The position numbers were made by a program, and so were the translations under genes. A stretch of 57,207 nt of DNA, taken from Vreelandella zhanjiangensis DSM 21076. GTDB lineage: Bacteria; Pseudomonadota; Gammaproteobacteria; Pseudomonadales; Halomonadaceae. The stretch spans positions 1 to 57,207 of the forward strand of contig NZ_KB898657.1 in assembly GCF_000377665.1 (NCBI RefSeq), read 5' to 3'. The notes under the pieces were generated by a model that made no database searches, was not told where the DNA came from, and saw only the letters and a list, made by a program, of their open reading frames with translations. Shown here one piece after another: positions 28,994-38,493 of the stretch; positions within the stretch are counted from its first letter, which is position 1, and every line of letters begins with the position of its first letter.

Positions 28994-29980
28994 TTACTCT
29001 CCCGCCTCATTGCTCATGGTTTGGCCATCCTCAGCCTCGCCATCCGCTTGGTTGTCGGTCGTTTGATAGGCTTCATTGCTATCGACTGCTGGTGCGCGGG
29101 GCGCATCCTGAGTCTCGGTGTCAGGGTCGCTACCGGTATGGAAGCTGGACACTAAGCGCTCATAGAATTCAGGCGTAACGTCTGAGAAGTACTCAACGGG
29201 GTGGAACGTAGAGCGCTCAGCAAGCTCGGAGTATCCTTCCGGATAGTTCAGTGTTTGTGGCGACTGCTCAACTTCAGCAACCCAGGCGTCAAAGTCTTCG
29301 TCTGACGTAACATGAGCGTCGAAGATCATGCCAGAGAAGCCAGCACCGCTATAGTTGGTCGAACGACCACCGTAGGTACCGATTTCGTTGGCCTGCAGAT
29401 AAACGTCGTTATCCATTCCCGCCATGGCGTAGATCTGGCTACCCAACTGAGGAATGAAGAAAGAGTTCATCACTGAACCGGAGCTCACGCGGAACCGAAC
29501 GGGCGTATCTACCGGGAAGGCAACTTCATTGACCGTTGCAATGCCTTGCTCGGGATAGATGAACAGCCATTTCCAGTCGAGCGCCACAGCCTGAATTTCA
29601 AGCTCGGCCACGTCGCTTTCAAGTGCGCGGTGAGGATCAAGATCGTGCGAACTTTTCCAGGTAATTACGCCCAAAATAGCGACGATAACCACCGGAACCA
29701 GCCAAACGATTGCTTCGATCCAGTTGGAGTGTGCCCAGTCAGGCAGGTATTCGGCCATTGTATTGCTACGGCGATAGTACCAACCAAACACTATCGTCAT
29801 GACAATAACGGGGATGACCACGATCAGCATCAGGCCAAAAGAACTCAGAATCAGTGAACGCTGGGTTTCACCAATAACGCCTTTCGGGTCCATTAAGGCC
29901 GAGCTACAGCCTGCAAGCAGCAAGCATAGCGCCAGGAGCACCAAGGTGCCTGCCCTGCGCCAGTAGAAAGGTTGTTGCAT
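28994..29980 (-). CDS. cyoA: Cytochrome bo3 ubiquinol oxidase subunit II
   Basis: A lipoprotein subunit of 328 residues: a signal with lipobox LLLAGC, two membrane helices ([23 protein letters not shown] and [20 protein letters not shown]), then the cupredoxin-like periplasmic domain. The CuA cysteines and histidines of cytochrome c oxidases are absent, as expected for a quinol oxidase ([18 protein letters not shown]). The C-terminal tail is acidic and rich in D/E/Q/T. First gene of cyoABCDE. Confidence 0.97.
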   Translation of the reverse strand: MQQPFYWRRAGTLVLLALCLLLAGCSSALMDPKGVIGETQRSLILSSFGLMLIVVIPVIVMTIVFGWYYRRSNTMAEYLPDWAHSNWIEAIVWLVPVVIVAILGVITWKSSHDLDPHRALESDVAELEIQAVALDWKWLFIYPEQGIATVNEVAFPVDTPVRFRVSSGSVMNSFFIPQLGSQIYAMAGMDNDVYLQANEIGTYGGRSTNYSGAGFSGMIFDAHVTSDEDFDAWVAEVEQSPQTLNYPEGYSELAERSTFHPVEYFSDVTPEFYERLVSSFHTGSDPDTETQDAPRAPAVDSNEAYQTTDNQADGEAEDGQTMSNEAGE

Positions 29981-30260
29981 GGTGCGATCTCGTCAGAGTT
30001 GCGTTACAAAACTAGCCGCCACACAGCAAGCCAAACGATATGCCATATGCCAGCTAACTAACACCCCATACCTTTCCCAAAACACTCTGCCAGCAGTTAC
30101 TGCTCTTGCTCCGGGAAAAATATGCGCTACCAGGGTAGGAAGCAGGTAGCGGATTGAGCCAATCCTAATACAAAATAAGGACTAGCTCTAACGAGGAGTA
30201 TTTTCCTTTGATCTAAACAACGAATCAAAGCGACGATTTGACGCACCCAACTGCGACAGT
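29981..30260. promoter_or_regulatory. Intergenic region between cyoA and the DeoR-type regulator gene
   Basis: 280 bases with no gene. It should contain the cyo promoter (reading left) and the end of the regulator transcript. No convincing terminator or named operator could be recognised by eye. Confidence 0.4.
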
Positions 30261-31055
30261 TTAATGCGCATGCTCGCGGGTAGATAATGCAGGTAGGCGG
30301 GTAAAAATCGTGCGCCCATGAAAATTGTTAAGCAACTCAGACGTGCACTCGTCGTTAGTCACAATAACGTCAAAATCGTTCAATGAGGCAAAGTAAGCAG
30401 GACGAATAACACCAAACTTACTCGCATCTACCACCAGAAAACGCCGTAATGCTGAGGCAATCGCCGCCTGCTTGGGCGCAACCTCATGAAAGTGGAAGCA
30501 GCTAACGCCCCGACCACAATCAACCCCTGCCGCCGAGATAAACGCTTTATTAATTCCTAGGCGCTCAATCGTCGCGCGCATCTCGTCGCTACCAAATGAT
30601 TGTGACGCGGCATAGAACAGCCCACCTGCTAACACCAAACGCACATTGGACAGGGATGACACCACCGTGGCCACATTGAGCGCATAGGTAACCACGGTTA
30701 ATTCGTTAAAACTCTTGAGCTGGCCTAAAAGCGGTATCAAGGTCGAGCCACAGTCGATAAACAGCGTATCACCCTCTTCGATAAAACCAGCGGCCTGCTG
30801 GCATAACGCGTGCTTTACCGGATAGTAATTGGCCTGCTGCTCGGTTAAATCATATACCTGCGTTGCGCCAGGGTAGCTGGTCATCACTAGCCGCCCACCG
30901 AGAAGCGCCATGGCACTAGGCTGCGTTGTAAGGTCGCGGCGTATGGTCATTTCCGAAACACCGCATAAAATAGCGGCATCGCGTAAATGCAATGTGCCAC
31001 CACTGGCCAACGCTTCTTGAAGCATGGTCAATCGCTGAGCACTACGACCGTTCAT
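30261..31055 (-). CDS. deoR: DeoR-family transcriptional repressor, probably of the nucleoside operon
   Basis: The DeoR/GlpR layout is clear: an N-terminal helix-turn-helix (LRDAAILCGVSEMTIRRDL, about residues 23-41) and a sugar-phosphate-sensing C-terminal domain with DTLFIDCGSTLIPLL and VLAGGLF. The closest function is DeoR, which is released from DNA by deoxyribose-5-phosphate. This is supported by its position, divergent from tsx-nupC-deoCABD-cdd, and by a near-perfect DeoR operator in between. The start ATG (31053-31055, MNGRSAQRL) is chosen because AAAGGAG precedes it; the frame runs on to 31076. Confidence 0.88.
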   Translation of the reverse strand: MNGRSAQRLTMLQEALASGGTLHLRDAAILCGVSEMTIRRDLTTQPSAMALLGGRLVMTSYPGATQVYDLTEQQANYYPVKHALCQQAAGFIEEGDTLFIDCGSTLIPLLGQLKSFNELTVVTYALNVATVVSSLSNVRLVLAGGLFYAASQSFGSDEMRATIERLGINKAFISAAGVDCGRGVSCFHFHEVAPKQAAIASALRRFLVVDASKFGVIRPAYFASLNDFDVIVTNDECTSELLNNFHGRTIFTRLPALSTREHAH

Positions 31056-31185
31056 ACAAGGCATCTCCTTTGTCATTTCTTATTGCCAGTTATGTTTATG
31101 CTGCGCGAGCGGCCATCCTCTGGCTACTCCCCTTTAGCCTCAAAACCATGCCTACCACCCTTTCTCCCCTGCCACGCCTTAGTGT

Positions 31186-31255
31186 GTTTGGACACTTTAG
31201 ATGCTTAGAAACGTTAGGCCTTGAGTACTTTGGACGCTTAGGCACTTTAGATGTT
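31186..31255. repeat. Degenerate short-period repeat in the deoR leader
   Basis: On the minus strand about eight units of 8-9 bases follow each other: CTAAAGTGC, CTAAGCGTC, CAAAGTACT, CAAGGC, CTAACGTTT, CTAAGCAT, CTAAAGTGT, CCAAACA. Units differ at several bases, so this could be a worn tandem repeat or a series of protein-binding sites. It lies between the deoR start and the operator. Confidence 0.45.
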
Positions 31256-31329
31256 GCACCACGGCCATGACATTTAAATAGCGTTGGCCAGGCTTTATTG
31301 CAATTCGGCGTTAAAAAAATAACATGCAA

Positions 31330-31345
31330 TGTTATAATTCTAACA
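31330..31345. promoter_or_regulatory. DeoR operator overlapping the tsx-nupC-deo promoter
   Basis: TGTTATAATTCTAACA differs at one position from the E. coli DeoR palindrome TGTTAGAATTCTAACA, as I remember it. The outer bases extend the symmetry (AATGTTA/TAACATT). That same difference creates a perfect TATAAT at 31333-31338, with an A-rich, weak -35 region about 16-17 bases upstream. Repressor binding would therefore cover the -10 box. Confidence 0.8.
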
Positions 31346-31407
31346 TTCACGCCAGACCACATAATTCCAAACCCGATTAAAACCGTGGCAATTTTCTTGA
31401 GGCTTAC

Positions 31408-32232
31408 ATGATCGCTCCGACTCTTATGCGTACTTCTTATCTCGCCACTCTTAGCGCTGGCGTATTAATGGCGGGGTTCACCCCGGCGTTGGCAAACGAC
31501 TCCCAGTCGCCACTATGGTCATTTGCCAACGTCTCGGTTAACTACCTGGACTGGTCCAACGGTACCGAACGTCGCACCGCCTCTAACGCGGCTAAAAGTG
31601 ATTTCACCTATGTAGAAATTGAAGGCGGCGCTGGCTTTAGCTGGGGTGAGTTCTACGGCTTCTTCGATTTCGAGAACCCAACCAACGACCAGTTCGATGA
31701 ATCAAGCGGCGGTAAAGATAACTTCCGTACTGCTGGCAAGGTAACGTCGCACATTTATCTGGGCGATAGCCCGTTGTCACTTTATGCCCACGTCTACGAT
31801 TTTCGTGACTACGGCTATAACAGCCGTGAGCAGGATCAAATTCTGGGTCTTGGCTATCGCACTACCTTCGCAAACGGTCTATGGTTCAAACCATTCATCG
31901 GCGCGGCACGAGTACAAAGTGATGGCTACACGGGCATGAACGGCTATATGGCTGGCTGGGTGGCAGGCTATGACTTCGCCGCGCTTGATCAGAACTTCAG
32001 CGTGACCAACTGGCACGAACAGACTTTTGGCCGTGACGACGACTACCTGGAGCAGAACTATGTCGGCGACAAGGCCGGAAGTGTGGGCACCAACGGGGCG
32101 CTGAGCCTTTGGTGGCACCCCAGCGACTTGATTACTACCGGTGTTCAGTACCGCTACTCCGATAACAAGCTGGGCACGCCCAACGATTATCAGAATGCGA
32201 TGATCTACTCCGTCAAGCTCAACTTACTCTAA
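31408..32232 (+). CDS. tsx: Tsx-like nucleoside-specific outer-membrane channel
   Basis: Tsx lets nucleosides cross the outer membrane. The 274-residue protein has a signal peptide ending GFTPALA, then a beta-barrel with aromatic-rich strands such as LWSFANVSVNYLDW and GEFYGFFDFENP, the latter a family hallmark, and ends in KLNLL. The start at 31408 has TTGAGG upstream; an inner ATG at 31426 is possible. First gene after the DeoR operator, followed by nupC 36 bases on. Confidence 0.88.
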   Translation: MIAPTLMRTSYLATLSAGVLMAGFTPALANDSQSPLWSFANVSVNYLDWSNGTERRTASNAAKSDFTYVEIEGGAGFSWGEFYGFFDFENPTNDQFDESSGGKDNFRTAGKVTSHIYLGDSPLSLYAHVYDFRDYGYNSREQDQILGLGYRTTFANGLWFKPFIGAARVQSDGYTGMNGYMAGWVAGYDFAALDQNFSVTNWHEQTFGRDDDYLEQNYVGDKAGSVGTNGALSLWWHPSDLITTGVQYRYSDNKLGTPNDYQNAMIYSVKLNLL

Positions 32233-32268
32233 CCTGAGGCGCGCCTCGCGGACTCAAAGGATCCCCAT

Positions 32269-33552
32269 ATGACACTCCTTATGAGCTTGGTGGGTATGGT
32301 CACTCTTGTGATCATCGCCCTGATCTTCTCTTATGATCGCAAGTCGATTCGCCTGCGTACCGTGCTGGGCGCCTTTGCCATTCAGGCGGGTATCGGTGCT
32401 TTTGTACTGTACGTGCCCTTTGGTCAGGCCGTCTTACAAACCATTTCTGCGGGGGTAAGCCAGATACTGGTTTACGCCAATGATGGGATCGGCTTTCTGT
32501 TTGGTGGCCTGGCTGACGTCGATAACGTCGGCTTTGTGTTTGCCATCAAAGTGCTGCCGGTCATCATCTTCTTCTCCTCACTGATTGCCGTGCTGTATTA
32601 CCTGGGCATCATGCAGTGGGTCATCCGCATTTTGGGCGGCGCGCTGCAAAAAGCGCTGGGTACTTCACGCACCGAGTCGCTTTCTGCTACGGCCAACATC
32701 TTTGTGGGCCAGACCGAAGCCCCGTTAGTGGTTCGCCCCTTTATTGCCCGCATGACGCCTTCGCAGCTGTTTGCGGTGATGTGTGGCGGTCTGGCATCAG
32801 TGGCAGGCTCCGTACTGGCAGGCTATGCCGCGCTGGGCATTCCCATGGAATACCTGGTAGCCGCTTCCTTTATGGCAGCCCCTGGCGGCTTGCTGTTCGC
32901 CAAGCTGATCATGCCGGAAACCCAGGATGCGACCGACAGCGACAGCATCACCAAGGTTGAAGAAGAGCTTCAAGAGCTTGACGACAGACCTGCTAACGTA
33001 CTGGACGCTGCCGCATCGGGCGCCACCTCCGGCCTGATGTTGGCTGCCAACGTTGGCGCCATGCTGCTGGCCTTCATTGCATTGATCGCACTGGTCAACG
33101 GTATTTTAGGCGGCGTTGGCGGCTGGTTTGGGTTTGAGTCACTGAGCCTTGAGATGATTCTGGGCTGGCTGTTTGCCCCGCTGGCGTTCCTGCTTGGCGT
33201 ACCGTGGTCTGAAGCAACGCTTGCTGGTTCGTTTATCGGCCAGAAGCTGGTGGTCAACGAGTTCGTTGCCTTTATCAACCTTGCACCCTACATCGATGGG
33301 GAACAAGTAGTGGCTGCCACGGGTCAGTTGATGACGCCGCACACCATGGCAATTTTATCGTTTGCCCTATGCGGTTTTGCCAACCTGTCGTCTATCGCTA
33401 TTTTGTTGGGCGGCCTGGGCAGCATTGCACCGACACGCCGTGCTGAGATTGCCCGCTTTGGAGTAAAAGCCGTGCTGGCCGGTACTTTATCCAATTTAAT
33501 GTCCGCCACCATTGCTGGTTTCTTTATCTCGTTAAGTAATCTAACCAGCTAA
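32269..33552 (+). CDS. nupC: NupC-type concentrative nucleoside transporter
   Basis: A 427-residue inner-membrane protein of the CNT family that imports nucleosides with H+ or Na+. Recognisable parts are the N-terminal helices, [30 protein letters not shown] (a conserved block in the first repeat) and [15 protein letters not shown] with [14 protein letters not shown] in the second. It works with the Tsx pore encoded just before. The hairpins that follow it may lower transcription into deoC. Confidence 0.95.
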   Translation: MTLLMSLVGMVTLVIIALIFSYDRKSIRLRTVLGAFAIQAGIGAFVLYVPFGQAVLQTISAGVSQILVYANDGIGFLFGGLADVDNVGFVFAIKVLPVIIFFSSLIAVLYYLGIMQWVIRILGGALQKALGTSRTESLSATANIFVGQTEAPLVVRPFIARMTPSQLFAVMCGGLASVAGSVLAGYAALGIPMEYLVAASFMAAPGGLLFAKLIMPETQDATDSDSITKVEEELQELDDRPANVLDAAASGATSGLMLAANVGAMLLAFIALIALVNGILGGVGGWFGFESLSLEMILGWLFAPLAFLLGVPWSEATLAGSFIGQKLVVNEFVAFINLAPYIDGEQVVAATGQLMTPHTMAILSFALCGFANLSSIAILLGGLGSIAPTRRAEIARFGVKAVLAGTLSNLMSATIAGFFISLSNLTS

Positions 33553-33559
33553 CCGTCAA

Positions 33560-33591
33560 GAGCTTAAGCGCGAAGTTGAGCGCTTAAGCTC
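33560..33591 (+). repeat. 12-bp perfect inverted repeat after nupC
   Basis: GAGCTTAAGCGC and GCGCTTAAGCTC pair around GAAGTTGA. It is not followed by a T-run. It may stabilise the mRNA 3' end after nupC or act with the next hairpin. Confidence 0.7.
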
Positions 33592-33599
33592 CAGCGTAC

Positions 33600-33640
33600 C
33601 GGGCACTGCGATTTATACTTGCAGTGCCCGTTTATCTTTT
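33600..33640 (+). terminator. Terminator-like hairpin between nupC and deoC
   Basis: CGGGCACTGC (33600-33609) and GCAGTGCCCG (33621-33630) form a 10-bp stem, followed by TTTATCTTTT. It lies inside an otherwise co-directional operon, so it probably ends part of the tsx-nupC transcripts. Confidence 0.7.
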
Positions 33641-33659
33641 CCTGATTTGAGAGAACTTC

Positions 33660-34463
33660 ATGACCGCTTCCACTTCGACTGGCCCTAACCATGCTGACCA
33701 ACAGGCTGCCCGCCACGCGTTAGCCCTGATGGATTTAACCAGCTTAAACGACAGCGACACCGACGCGACCATTGAAGCTCTTTGTCAGCAGCTTAAAACG
33801 CCTTACGGCAACCCGGCAGCCGTATGCGTCTATCCGCAATTCATCGTTACCGCCCAGCGTGCGCTTACTGCTCACAAATTAAACGAGCTGGTGAAAATCG
33901 CGACGGTTACCAACTTCCCGAATGGCGACGAGGACATCATGGCTGCCGCCCGTGAAACCCGCGATGCGGTTGCCTCGGGCGCTCATGAAGTTGATGTGGT
34001 TTTCCCTTACCGCGCACTCATCGCGGGCGACGAAGAAACCGGCCTTGAGCTGGTTGAAATGTGCAAAGCCGCCTGCGCGGGCCAGGCCCTGCTGAAAGTC
34101 ATCATTGAGTCAGGCGAGCTCAAGGAGCCAGCGCTTATCAAACGCGCCAGCGAGCTTGCCATTGAAGGCGGCGCGGACTTTATTAAAACCTCCACCGGCA
34201 AAGTGGCTACCAACGCCACACTTGAAGCCGCCGAGATTATGCTGAACGCCATTAAGGCAAGCGGCAAAGACGTGGGCTTTAAAGCTGCTGGCGGCGTGCG
34301 CACCACACAAGAAGCCGCTGAATATCTGGCCCTGGCGAGCAAGATCATGGGTAGCGCCTGGGTAACACCTGCGCACTTTCGCTTTGGCGCCTCGAGTCTT
34401 TTAGCCAATTTATTAAACACACTGGGCGGCGTGGAAAGCGCGGCACCACAAGGAGGCTATTAA
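33660..34463 (+). CDS. deoC: Deoxyribose-phosphate aldolase
   Basis: DeoC splits 2-deoxyribose-5-phosphate into acetaldehyde and glyceraldehyde-3-phosphate, the last step of deoxynucleoside catabolism, and removes the inducer of DeoR. The 267-residue enzyme has the Schiff-base lysine in FIKTSTGK and the second lysine in [11 protein letters not shown], with the DVVFPY strand earlier. It is followed after one base by deoA, with AAGGAG in the gap region. Confidence 0.97.
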   Translation: MTASTSTGPNHADQQAARHALALMDLTSLNDSDTDATIEALCQQLKTPYGNPAAVCVYPQFIVTAQRALTAHKLNELVKIATVTNFPNGDEDIMAAARETRDAVASGAHEVDVVFPYRALIAGDEETGLELVEMCKAACAGQALLKVIIESGELKEPALIKRASELAIEGGADFIKTSTGKVATNATLEAAEIMLNAIKASGKDVGFKAAGGVRTTQEAAEYLALASKIMGSAWVTPAHFRFGASSLLANLLNTLGGVESAAPQGGY

Positions 34464-34464
34464 T

Positions 34465-35793
34465 ATGCTCCCGCAGGAACTGATTCGTTTAAAGCGTGAT
34501 GGCAATCCACTGGCAGCGGCGGATATCAAAACTTTTATCCAAGGCATTGCCGATGACCGCATCAGCGACGCCCAGATTGGCGCGTTCACCATGGCGGTAT
34601 TTCTTAACGGCATGAGCCGTGAAGAAGTCGTGGCGCTGACCACCGCCACGCGTGACTCGGGCCACGTGATGCAGTGGGATTCGCTCAACCTGCCTGGACC
34701 TGTGGTCGACAAGCACTCCACCGGCGGCGTGGGTGATCTGGTGTCTCTGGTACTCGGCCCGTGGGTCGCAGCATGTGGCGCCTTTGTACCCATGATTTCA
34801 GGCCGTGGCCTTGGCCATACCGGCGGCACGCTGGATAAGCTTGAGTCGATCCCCGGCTACGACCCCTACCCTGCTCCTGAGCGCTTTGGCGATGTGGTGA
34901 AATCCACCGGCGTGGCGATCATCGGCCAGACCGGCAACTTGGCACCGGCGGATAAGCGTATTTACGGCGTGCGTGACGTCACCGCAACGGTTGAATCCAT
35001 TCCGCTGATTACCGCCTCCATTCTGGGTAAAAAGCTTGCCTCTGGCCTTGATGCGCTGGTCATGGATGTCAAAGTCGGCAGTGGCGCGTTTATGCCTACC
35101 ACCGAAAAATCCCACGAGCTTGCCAAAAGCATCGCCTCGGTGGCGACCCAGGCCGGTACGCCGACGACCGCACTCTTGACCGACATGAGCCAGCCGCTGG
35201 CACCGTGCGCGGGCAATGCGGTTGAAATCGTCGAGACGCTGGAGCTGCTGCGCGGCGAGCGCCCCAACAGCCGCGTGATGCAGGTTACCCGTGAGCTGGC
35301 GGTAGAAATGCTCATGGCGGGCAAACTGGCCAAGAGCCGTGAAGACGCCCTGAGCCAGCTTGAAAAAGCCCTGACCTCGGGTGCCGCAGCCGAAGTATTC
35401 GCGCGCATGGTACGCGAACTGGGCGGCCCGGGTGATTTTATGGAGCGCTCTGACAGCTACCTTGCCAAGGCCAACGTGGTCAAGCCCGTGTACGCCGAGC
35501 AGTCGGGCAATGTGCTGCGCATCGATACCCGTGCAGTGGGCATGAGCGTGGTGGAACTGGGCGGTGGTCGCCTGCGTAACGATGCCAGTATCGATCATAG
35601 CGTGGGCTTCAGTGCGATTGCCGAGCTGGGCACCCAGGTGGATAACCAGCAGCCGCTAGCCTTCGTTCACGCGCGTAGCGATGAAGAAGCCGACCGCGCC
35701 GCTGCCCAGCTACGTACTGCCATCACTATTGGCACAGGTGAAGCGACAATTGATTCACTGCTCCAGGAAACCTATCGCGGTGAAGCGCTTTAA
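34465..35793 (+). CDS. deoA: Thymidine phosphorylase
   Basis: DeoA cleaves thymidine and deoxyuridine with phosphate to the free base and deoxyribose-1-phosphate. It has 442 residues, the normal size. The conserved phosphate-binding block DKHSTGGVGD and the later SGRGLGHTGGTLDKLESIPG, MDVKVGSGAFM and LTDMSQPLAPCAGNAVE signatures are intact. It is placed between deoC and deoB in the classical order. Confidence 0.97.
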   Translation: MLPQELIRLKRDGNPLAAADIKTFIQGIADDRISDAQIGAFTMAVFLNGMSREEVVALTTATRDSGHVMQWDSLNLPGPVVDKHSTGGVGDLVSLVLGPWVAACGAFVPMISGRGLGHTGGTLDKLESIPGYDPYPAPERFGDVVKSTGVAIIGQTGNLAPADKRIYGVRDVTATVESIPLITASILGKKLASGLDALVMDVKVGSGAFMPTTEKSHELAKSIASVATQAGTPTTALLTDMSQPLAPCAGNAVEIVETLELLRGERPNSRVMQVTRELAVEMLMAGKLAKSREDALSQLEKALTSGAAAEVFARMVRELGGPGDFMERSDSYLAKANVVKPVYAEQSGNVLRIDTRAVGMSVVELGGGRLRNDASIDHSVGFSAIAELGTQVDNQQPLAFVHARSDEEADRAAAQLRTAITIGTGEATIDSLLQETYRGEAL

Positions 35794-35820
35794 TTAGCAC
35801 CGTCTGACGAGGAAAACGCC

Positions 35821-37065
35821 ATGAAACGTGCAATTGTGTTGGTACTAGACTCCTTCGGCATTGGCAGCGCCGCCGATGCCGCCGCCTTTGGCGATGAAGG
35901 CTCGGACACCTTGGGCCATATCGCCGCTGCCTGCGCGCGTGGCGAAGCCGATACGGCTGAACGCTCGGGCCCCTTGAAGCTGCCCAACATGGCCAAATTG
36001 GGTCTGTTTCACGCCCACCGGGATAGCACCGGCGCGGTTGCCGAAGGCGTTGCCCTGCCCAAGGTGCTCGAAGGCGCCTACGCCCACGCCCAGGAAATTT
36101 CCAGCGGCAAGGACACCCCGTCCGGCCACTGGGAAATCGCCGGCGTGCCGGTACGTTTTGACTGGGGCTACTTCAGCGACAAGACTGAAAGCTTCCCCGC
36201 TGAGCTGCTGGACAAGATTGTTCAGGAAGCGAACTTGCCCGGCGTGATCGGCAACTGCCACGCCTCAGGCACCGAGATCATCGCACGCCTGGGTGATGAG
36301 CACGTGCAGACCGGCAAACCGATTGTGTATACCTCGGCGGATTCGGTCTTCCAGATTGCCGCTCATGAAGAACACTTTGGCCTGGATCGCCTTTACGCGC
36401 TGTGCGAAACCGTGCGTGAGCTTTTAGAGCCTTACAACATCGGCCGGGTGATTGCCCGCCCGTTCATGGGTGAAGACAGCGCAAGCTTTGCGCGTACCGG
36501 CAACCGTCGCGACTACAGCGTTGAGCCGCCTTCGCCCACCGTACTGCAAAAGCTCGCCGATGCCGGTGGTGAAATGGTATCGATTGGCAAGATTGCCGAT
36601 ATCTATGCCCACTGCGGCATTACTCACAAGGTTAAAGCCAGCGGCCACGACGCACTGATGGACGCGACGCTGGGTGAAGTGGCGCGTACCGCCGTTGAAA
36701 CCAGCGACCGCCCGACCATGATCATGACCAACTTTGTCGATTTCGACTCGGTCTACGGTCATCGTCGTGATGTGCCGGGCTACGCAGCCGCCCTCGAGCA
36801 TTTTGACGCTCGCCTGCCCGAGCTGCTGGCTGCGCTGAATAACGACGATCTGCTGATTCTTACCGCGGATCACGGCTGCGACCCAAGCTGGGAAGGCACC
36901 GAGCACACGCGTGAATACATCCCGGTGATGGTCAGCGGTGCCGGGTTCGCGCCAGGGCCGATGGGCGCACGCGATACGTTTGCCGATATTGGCCAGACGC
37001 TGGCGGATTACTTCGCCCTCCCCGCAATGGACGATGGTAAAAGCTTTCTATCTTATGCTGCCTGA
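35821..37065 (+). CDS. deoB: Phosphopentomutase
   Basis: DeoB moves the phosphate of (deoxy)ribose-1-phosphate to position 5, linking the phosphorylases to DeoC. A 414-residue alkaline-phosphatase-fold metalloenzyme starting with [18 protein letters not shown] (Mn2+ aspartate). It has [13 protein letters not shown] (phosphorylated threonine region), [14 protein letters not shown] and [11 protein letters not shown] for the second metal site. GAGGAAAACGCC supplies the ribosome-binding site. Confidence 0.97.
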   Translation: MKRAIVLVLDSFGIGSAADAAAFGDEGSDTLGHIAAACARGEADTAERSGPLKLPNMAKLGLFHAHRDSTGAVAEGVALPKVLEGAYAHAQEISSGKDTPSGHWEIAGVPVRFDWGYFSDKTESFPAELLDKIVQEANLPGVIGNCHASGTEIIARLGDEHVQTGKPIVYTSADSVFQIAAHEEHFGLDRLYALCETVRELLEPYNIGRVIARPFMGEDSASFARTGNRRDYSVEPPSPTVLQKLADAGGEMVSIGKIADIYAHCGITHKVKASGHDALMDATLGEVARTAVETSDRPTMIMTNFVDFDSVYGHRRDVPGYAAALEHFDARLPELLAALNNDDLLILTADHGCDPSWEGTEHTREYIPVMVSGAGFAPGPMGARDTFADIGQTLADYFALPAMDDGKSFLSYAA

Positions 37066-37097
37066 TGGCGCCATTTAACAAGACATAAGGAAACCAC

Positions 37098-37823
37098 ATG
37101 GCTACTCCGCACATTAATGCTGAACAGGGCGATTTCGCGGATACGGTATTGATGCCCGGCGACCCACTGCGCGCCAAGTACATTGCCGAGACCTACCTTG
37201 ATGACGTGCGTCAGGTGAACGACGTGCGCGGCATGCTGGGCTATACCGGCACCTATAAAGGCCGCAAAATTTCCGTGATGGGCCACGGCATGGGCATTCC
37301 GTCAGTGTCCATCTATGCCAAAGAGCTGATTACCGATTACGGCGTGAAGTCGATTATTCGCGTAGGCTCCTGCGGCGCGGTACGCGACGACGTTAACGTT
37401 CGCGACGTGGTGATCGGCATGGGCGCATGCACCGATTCCAAGGTGAATCGCATGCGCTTTAACGACCACGACTTTGCCGCGATTGCCGATTTTGAGCTGA
37501 CAAGCCACGCCGTGGCCGCCGCCAAGGCGCAAAACGTGCCGGTGAAAGTGGGTAACATCTTCTCCGCTGATCTGTTCTACAACCCGCAGACCGATATGGC
37601 CGAGCTGATGAAGCGCTACGGCATTGTAGGTGTCGAGATGGAAGCCGCCGGCCTTTACGGCGTTGCCGCCGAGTTCGGTGCCCGCGCGCTGACCATCTGC
37701 ACCGTCTCGGATCATATTTTGAAAGGTGAAGCGCTCTCCAGCGCCGATCGTCAAACCACCTTCAACGATATGATGATCATCGCGCTGGATACGGTCCTGC
37801 GTGATGACGCCGCTAACGCCTAA
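37098..37823 (+). CDS. deoD: Purine-nucleoside phosphorylase DeoD
   Basis: DeoD phosphorolyses purine (deoxy)nucleosides. The 241-residue hexameric bacterial type starts with [30 protein letters not shown] and has [13 protein letters not shown] and [13 protein letters not shown], which holds the ribose-binding Glu-Met-Glu. It uses AAGGAAA upstream of ATG. It follows deoB by 32 bases. Confidence 0.97.
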   Translation: MATPHINAEQGDFADTVLMPGDPLRAKYIAETYLDDVRQVNDVRGMLGYTGTYKGRKISVMGHGMGIPSVSIYAKELITDYGVKSIIRVGSCGAVRDDVNVRDVVIGMGACTDSKVNRMRFNDHDFAAIADFELTSHAVAAAKAQNVPVKVGNIFSADLFYNPQTDMAELMKRYGIVGVEMEAAGLYGVAAEFGARALTICTVSDHILKGEALSSADRQTTFNDMMIIALDTVLRDDAANA

Positions 37824-37866
37824 GTGGGTCAACAATGCTTAAGTGGGTTAAACCGAGGAATCATCT

Positions 37867-38274
37867 ATGAGCCAAGCAGACTCTGCTCTGGTCAACACGC
37901 TGCTTGATGCATTGAATAATGCCTACGTTCCGTACTCCGACCACCCGGTGGCATCCATCATGGAGTGCCCGGACGGCCAGCAGTTCGTAGGCGCTAACGT
38001 CGAAGTCGCTCACTACAAAGGGCTTTGTGCGGAAGCATCGGCCATTAGCGCGATGGTAACCGCTGGCCAGCGCGAGCTTGCCAAGGTGTATGTGATGGGC
38101 CCGGGCGAGCACCTGTGCACGCCCTGTGGCGATTGCCGTCAGCGTATTCGTGAGTTCGCCACGCCCGATACGCAAATCATGGTCATCTCCCGCCAGGGCG
38201 AGGTGCTCAAGACCTACACCATGGAAACTTTGCTTCCAGACGCCTTTGGCCCCGAGCAACTGCCTCAGCGCTAA
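37867..38274 (+). CDS. cdd: Cytidine deaminase (tetrameric small form)
   Basis: A 135-residue zinc enzyme that deaminates cytidine and deoxycytidine to uridine forms. The zinc and catalytic motifs are CAEASAIS (Cys, Glu) and PCGDCRQRI (two Cys), the layout of the small homotetrameric class rather than the long E. coli one. Last gene of the nucleoside operon, with a terminator following. Confidence 0.95.
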   Translation: MSQADSALVNTLLDALNNAYVPYSDHPVASIMECPDGQQFVGANVEVAHYKGLCAEASAISAMVTAGQRELAKVYVMGPGEHLCTPCGDCRQRIREFATPDTQIMVISRQGEVLKTYTMETLLPDAFGPEQLPQR

Positions 38275-38341
38275 GGCGTGTTGTTATACCGGCTTGGTGG
38301 TAATGCCTGGTTAGTTGCAAACGCAGATTAGCGGTAACCTC

Positions 38342-38371
38342 AAGCCGCCGTTTTTATAAACGGCGGCTTTT
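38342..38371 (+). terminator. Intrinsic terminator of the deo operon
   Basis: AAGCCGCCGTTT and AAACGGCGGCTT pair around TTATA, followed by TTTTGC. It lies 68 bases after cdd. Confidence 0.88.
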
Positions 38372-38493
38372 GCATGCAGGCTACCTGCACCGGCTGCGGC
38401 TAGCCTCTCCTCGCAATTCCTCGTATTCTGTGTAGCACTAAAAAGCGCGCTTACCTTGCGCCTTTCCTGCGCCTATTGATCAAGGAGAACGCC

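Noticed and set aside
31096..31362. 88-aa minus-strand frame upstream of deoR
   Set aside because: It runs across the operator and the short-period repeat, and has no ribosome-binding site or family match; the repeat produces its peptide pattern.
34798..35598. 266-aa minus-strand frame opposite deoA
   Set aside because: Histidine- and alanine-rich shadow of a strongly conserved gene.
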